Assembly (NCBI RefSeq): GCF_000005505.3
Contig: NC_016133.3
Location: forward strand, 44,853,237 to 44,917,236
Reading direction: 5' to 3'
DNA from: Brachypodium distachyon
Lineage: Eukaryota; Streptophyta; Magnoliopsida; Poales; Poaceae
DNA length: 64,000 nucleotides
The stretch's first letter is position 1; each line of letters starts with the position of its first letter. Shown here piece by piece: positions 61,391-64,000 of this stretch. The translations under genes and the position numbers were made by a program. The notes under the pieces were generated by a model that saw nothing but the letters and a program-made list of their open reading frames with translations, ran no database searches and had not been told where the DNA came from.

Positions 61391-61891
61391 GGGACCTGCG
61401 TAAATGGCTAGTTTCACATCTAGTAACAGAAGTTATAGAGAACTGGCCGCAGGCTGACTGGCTGAGGCTGCTACTGCTTGATTGTTTTCTTTATAGTAGT
61501 AGATGGGATCGATGGAGAGATGCGATCAGCAGTAGTACTGCTAGTCTTCCGCGCTTCAGACAAAACACACATGTATTTGTCTCTGTCCACGACTGGACGT
61601 GAAGATATGGAGAGATGTTATGGCTCTTTTTAGAGAGTTTGACCATGGAGAGGCTGGCCTATCCGGGCTTATATAATGTTGCCATGCTAATCTTGATTTC
61701 CAAGAAGATGCCACTTCTCTTAAGAAGTACGGGAGGGCCAGTTGTTCTTGCTGACTGCAGTTTTAAAATCTTTGCAAAAGCCTCTACTCATAAGCTTGGG
61801 GTTTGTGCTGACATAACGATTTCTGCTAACCGAAGTGCATTTATTGAAACGCGATTTATTCTGAAGCGCGCATCTCGTGTGAGTGCAGATT
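61391..61891 (-). promoter_or_regulatory. Upstream flank of P450 copy 2
   Basis: The minus-strand promoter should lie here. On the minus strand CATTATATAAGCCCGG (plus 61662-61677) contains TATATAA, a plausible TATA box about 280 bp before the start codon. Confidence 0.45.
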
Positions 61892-62529
61892 GAGGGCGTG
61901 TTCGGTAACGGTCGGGCTTCACAAAACTCATCCGATCCAGCTTCCCGCAGCGACTCCTGCGTCTCAATCGGAGCACGAAACGTTCGGCGTTGCTCCTCAC
62001 TTTGGCTGTCCGAATTCTCGCGCGGGCCGGCTTGCTAAGGACGAGGCCTTCCCCGTCCGGCACGCCAAACGTGTACGGGTCGAGGTAGGTGGCCGGGGTC
62101 TTGTACGAGGTGACAAGCTCAGTGGAGAACGCTCAAAGCAGTCGCCTCGCAGGAGAACGGGGAAGGAGGAGGACACCGGCGAAAGTGGGAAGAGGAGGAA
62201 GAGGGCCGGTCACAGAAGGGGATAGGGCCTGTGTGGGGGAACGACAGAAGGGGATCGAGAGGATGTCGAGAGGAAGGGGCCGGGATAGAAAAAAGGATCG
62301 AGAGGGGGAGGAAACGAACCGTTTTTTCACATGAAGATGGCAATATAGCCGTAATTTTAGGCTACTCCACGTTTTGCATATCCGGGAATATCTAAAAAAA
62401 GGTGCTCTGGGTTTTGTACAGAGAATTGGGTTGGCTTCTCAGATCCAGCTTAGCGGAGTTTTTGAGTTCAACACACCCAAATAGAGGTTTTCGCGAAGCT
62501 AGTAGCTAGCCCACTTCCGAACACACCCG
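61892..62529. mobile_element. MITE-like TIR element, ~640 bp
   Basis: The left end GGGCGTGTTCGGTAACG pairs with the reverse complement of the right end, which reads GGGTGTGTTCGGAAGTG. A GGGTGTTTGG-like start is common in Tourist/PIF-Harbinger MITEs. An AACACACCC-AATAGAG phrase occurs at both ~62470 and ~62520, perhaps a nested or repeated end. Confidence 0.5.
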
Positions 62530-62820
62530 AATAGAGCTCTTTTACTGCATCACCACAAGAGAACCAACCGACTGCTTCAAAGTTGAGTGGACGTAGGTTC
62601 AGATTGACATTTTACAGAAGTTTGGAAAAAAAGTTTCATGAGCGACGTGAAAATGATAGAGAAAAGGTTTAAAAAGATAAAAAGGCAAAATCTAAAGACG
62701 AAAAGTGAATAGTCTTTTAGGTAAAAAATTTTAGAGTACTCCTTCCAATTCATAAAAAAGTGTCGTCCGCATGTACTAATCCGATTTATAAAAAAAAGTC
62801 GTTCGTATGTACTAAGTTAG
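62530..62820. other. AT-rich spacer with mariner-like fragment
   Basis: GTACTCCTTCCAATTCATAAAAAAGTGTCGT near 62737 and a repeat of AAAAAAGTCGT-CG-ATGTACTAA suggest a truncated mariner-like end into which the next MITE may have inserted. Confidence 0.35.
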
Positions 62821-62937
62821 TACTCCCTCCGTTACATAATTCTTGTCTCAAATTTGTCCAAAAATGGATGTATTTATTTCTAAAAGGTGTCTAGATACAT
62901 GTAAAATTTCGACAAGAATTATGGAACGGAGGTAGTA
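62821..62937 (+). mobile_element. Stowaway MITE (117 bp)
   Basis: Ends TACTCCCTCCGTTACATAAT and ATTATGGAACGGAGGTAGTA. Internal sequence matches the CTTGTCTCAAATTTG subtype seen at 28434. Confidence 0.9.
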
Positions 62938-62979
62938 CAAATTTTATACTAAGTGAGCGACATTTTTTACGGATACATT

Positions 62980-63331
62980 TTTTTAGGTTTTTTTTAGGGG
63001 AAGATACATTTTTTTAGGTACTCTATCTTTGTATCTCCCGCACCCCTCCCTCCACCCCTACTTCTGGCCCATCTCTGGCTGCGGAGCGCGCCGACCCCTC
63101 CCCTCGCTCGTCTTCATCCTCGCGCGAAAGACGCCACCCCAGCCCCCTCGCTCGAGCGCCACCCCCAGCCGTCTTCGACTCGGCGTTTCTCCTCCCTTCG
63201 CCCCCACGAACTGATTCCCCCTTTAGCTCCCCGTTTCATCTCCTTAATCTTCTCCAATTCGTAACTGAGGCGAAAACCAAGGTAGGGCGGCCGCCCTACC
63301 TTGCCCTACTGGGTCCTCCACCTGTGTCGCC
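62980..63331 (+). promoter_or_regulatory. C-rich 5' UTR/promoter region of the last gene
   Basis: Pyrimidine- and C-rich sequence directly before a good exon, as is typical of a grass 5' UTR. A TATA-like motif was not identified with confidence. Confidence 0.4.
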
Positions 63332-63673
63332 ATGAACTCCCCGAGATCAGCAGCAAGAAGCGTGCGCCAGCAGCAGGCACCGTCTGATGTCGTCAGCACG
63401 TCAGGGCTGGTGCCCGTGCAGGCGGCAAGAACTGGAATCCACAAGAAAGACAGCTCGAAGCAGCAGCCTGTAGTCCACACGCGATCTGAGTTTGCCGCAA
63501 CGATGCAAAGTGCATTGGTGAAGATCCAAGAGGCCGCCGCGGCCGGCAGCAAAGGGGAGGCAGCGTTCGCCGAGATGGAGCAGGCGATGACCGGCCTCAT
63601 GGCCGTCTCCTACAAGGAAGCGGAGCCCGCGAAGCTCCCTCGCGTGTTCGCTACCAGATGGGCTCAGGATGAT
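63332..63673 (+). CDS. First coding exon of an unrecognised gene, truncated by the window edge
   Basis: The start at 63332 opens MNSPRSAARSVRQQQAPSD and continues EFAATMQSALVKIQEAAAAG, AAFAEMEQAMTGLMAV and FATRWAQDD, to a strong donor (GATGAT|GTAAGT) after 63673. The exon encodes 114 residues: a disordered Ser/Gln-rich N-terminus and a helical Ala/Glu-rich part. GC content and the splice signal support a real gene. The family is not recognised, and later exons lie outside the window. Confidence 0.6.
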
Positions 63674-64000
63674 GTAAGTGCCACCGGCTCTGATTCTTGA
63701 GATTTCTAATTGTGGCTTCCAACTCTGTTTCTAATCCAAGTCCCCTCTCTTCTTCTGGTTTATATCTGGTTCTTGATGTTACTCGGATGATGAATTTTCT
63801 GTATGTTTTGTCTTATTTTTGTGCAAGAACTTCTCGCTGTGTAATTCCTGTTGCCATCGCAACATAATTGCACAACGCAATGCTACATGGCGATCACCGA
63901 TCAAGTGTTCACTGGAAAAAGATCTTTTCAAGTTCAAACCAAGAAAACGTTGGTAGAAAAATCCCTTATGCTAATTCTAGAAATAATTTTTCTCCTTGTC
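63674..64000 (+). other. Intron 1 of the truncated gene
   Basis: T-rich, AT-rich sequence after the donor. No further exon is evident before the edge. Confidence 0.45.

Overview
The window is nuclear DNA from a grass, most likely a pooid (Brachypodium-like is my best guess). The evidence is spliced genes with GT-AG introns, plant-specific families (SECRET AGENT, a KIN-12 kinesin, a CYP71-type P450, DUF295), GC-rich 5' exons typical of grasses, and at least eight near-identical ~117-bp Stowaway MITEs with CTCCCTCC ends and TA flanks. Nothing suggests a bacterial, viral or organellar origin.

Layout. 1-2092: right end of a CACTA transposon with a decayed Ulp1/C48-peptidase gene, subterminal repeats and terminal repeat. 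2.67-5.2 kb: an unrecognised gene fragment and a frameshifted DUF295 gene, both on the minus strand. 6.4-10.1 kb: a hAT transposase remnant, a foldback repeat and a 2-kb array of a ~21-bp minisatellite. 11.83-14.45 kb (+): a complete five-exon ribosomal protein S8 gene. 15.8-20.0 kb: a small unrecognised two-exon candidate (-), AT-rich tandem repeats and a GC-rich possible promoter. 21.46-31.10 kb (-): a complete 28-exon O-GlcNAc transferase gene of the SECRET AGENT type. 31.1-37.8 kb: intergenic transposon debris, including a GC-rich cassette between ~150-bp inverted arms. 37.77-45.58 kb (+): a complete 16-exon KIN-12 kinesin. 46.5-61.4 kb: two tandem P450 copies (-), both disabled by different mutations and separated by about 10.5 kb. 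That gap holds a 1.4-kb element with an exact target duplication, a MULE transposase gene with an in-frame stop, and a GRF zinc-finger gene. 61.9-62.5 kb: a MITE-like element. 63.33 kb onward (+): first exon of a gene that runs off the window.

The three clear host genes (RPS8, SEC, KIN-12) are unrelated housekeeping or cell-biology genes and do not form a pathway. SEC and the kinesin are transcribed divergently, about 6.7 kb apart between start codons. Exon boundaries for these three genes were placed by hand from splice signals and reading phase. In each case the summed exon lengths give an uninterrupted frame (229, 1001 and 1108 residues), so the models are well supported although no alignment was run.

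I found no convincing new biological system. The most unusual items are the 21-bp (heptad-encoding) minisatellite with a higher-order period, the pair of independently broken P450 copies, and the inverted-repeat-bounded GC-rich cassette.
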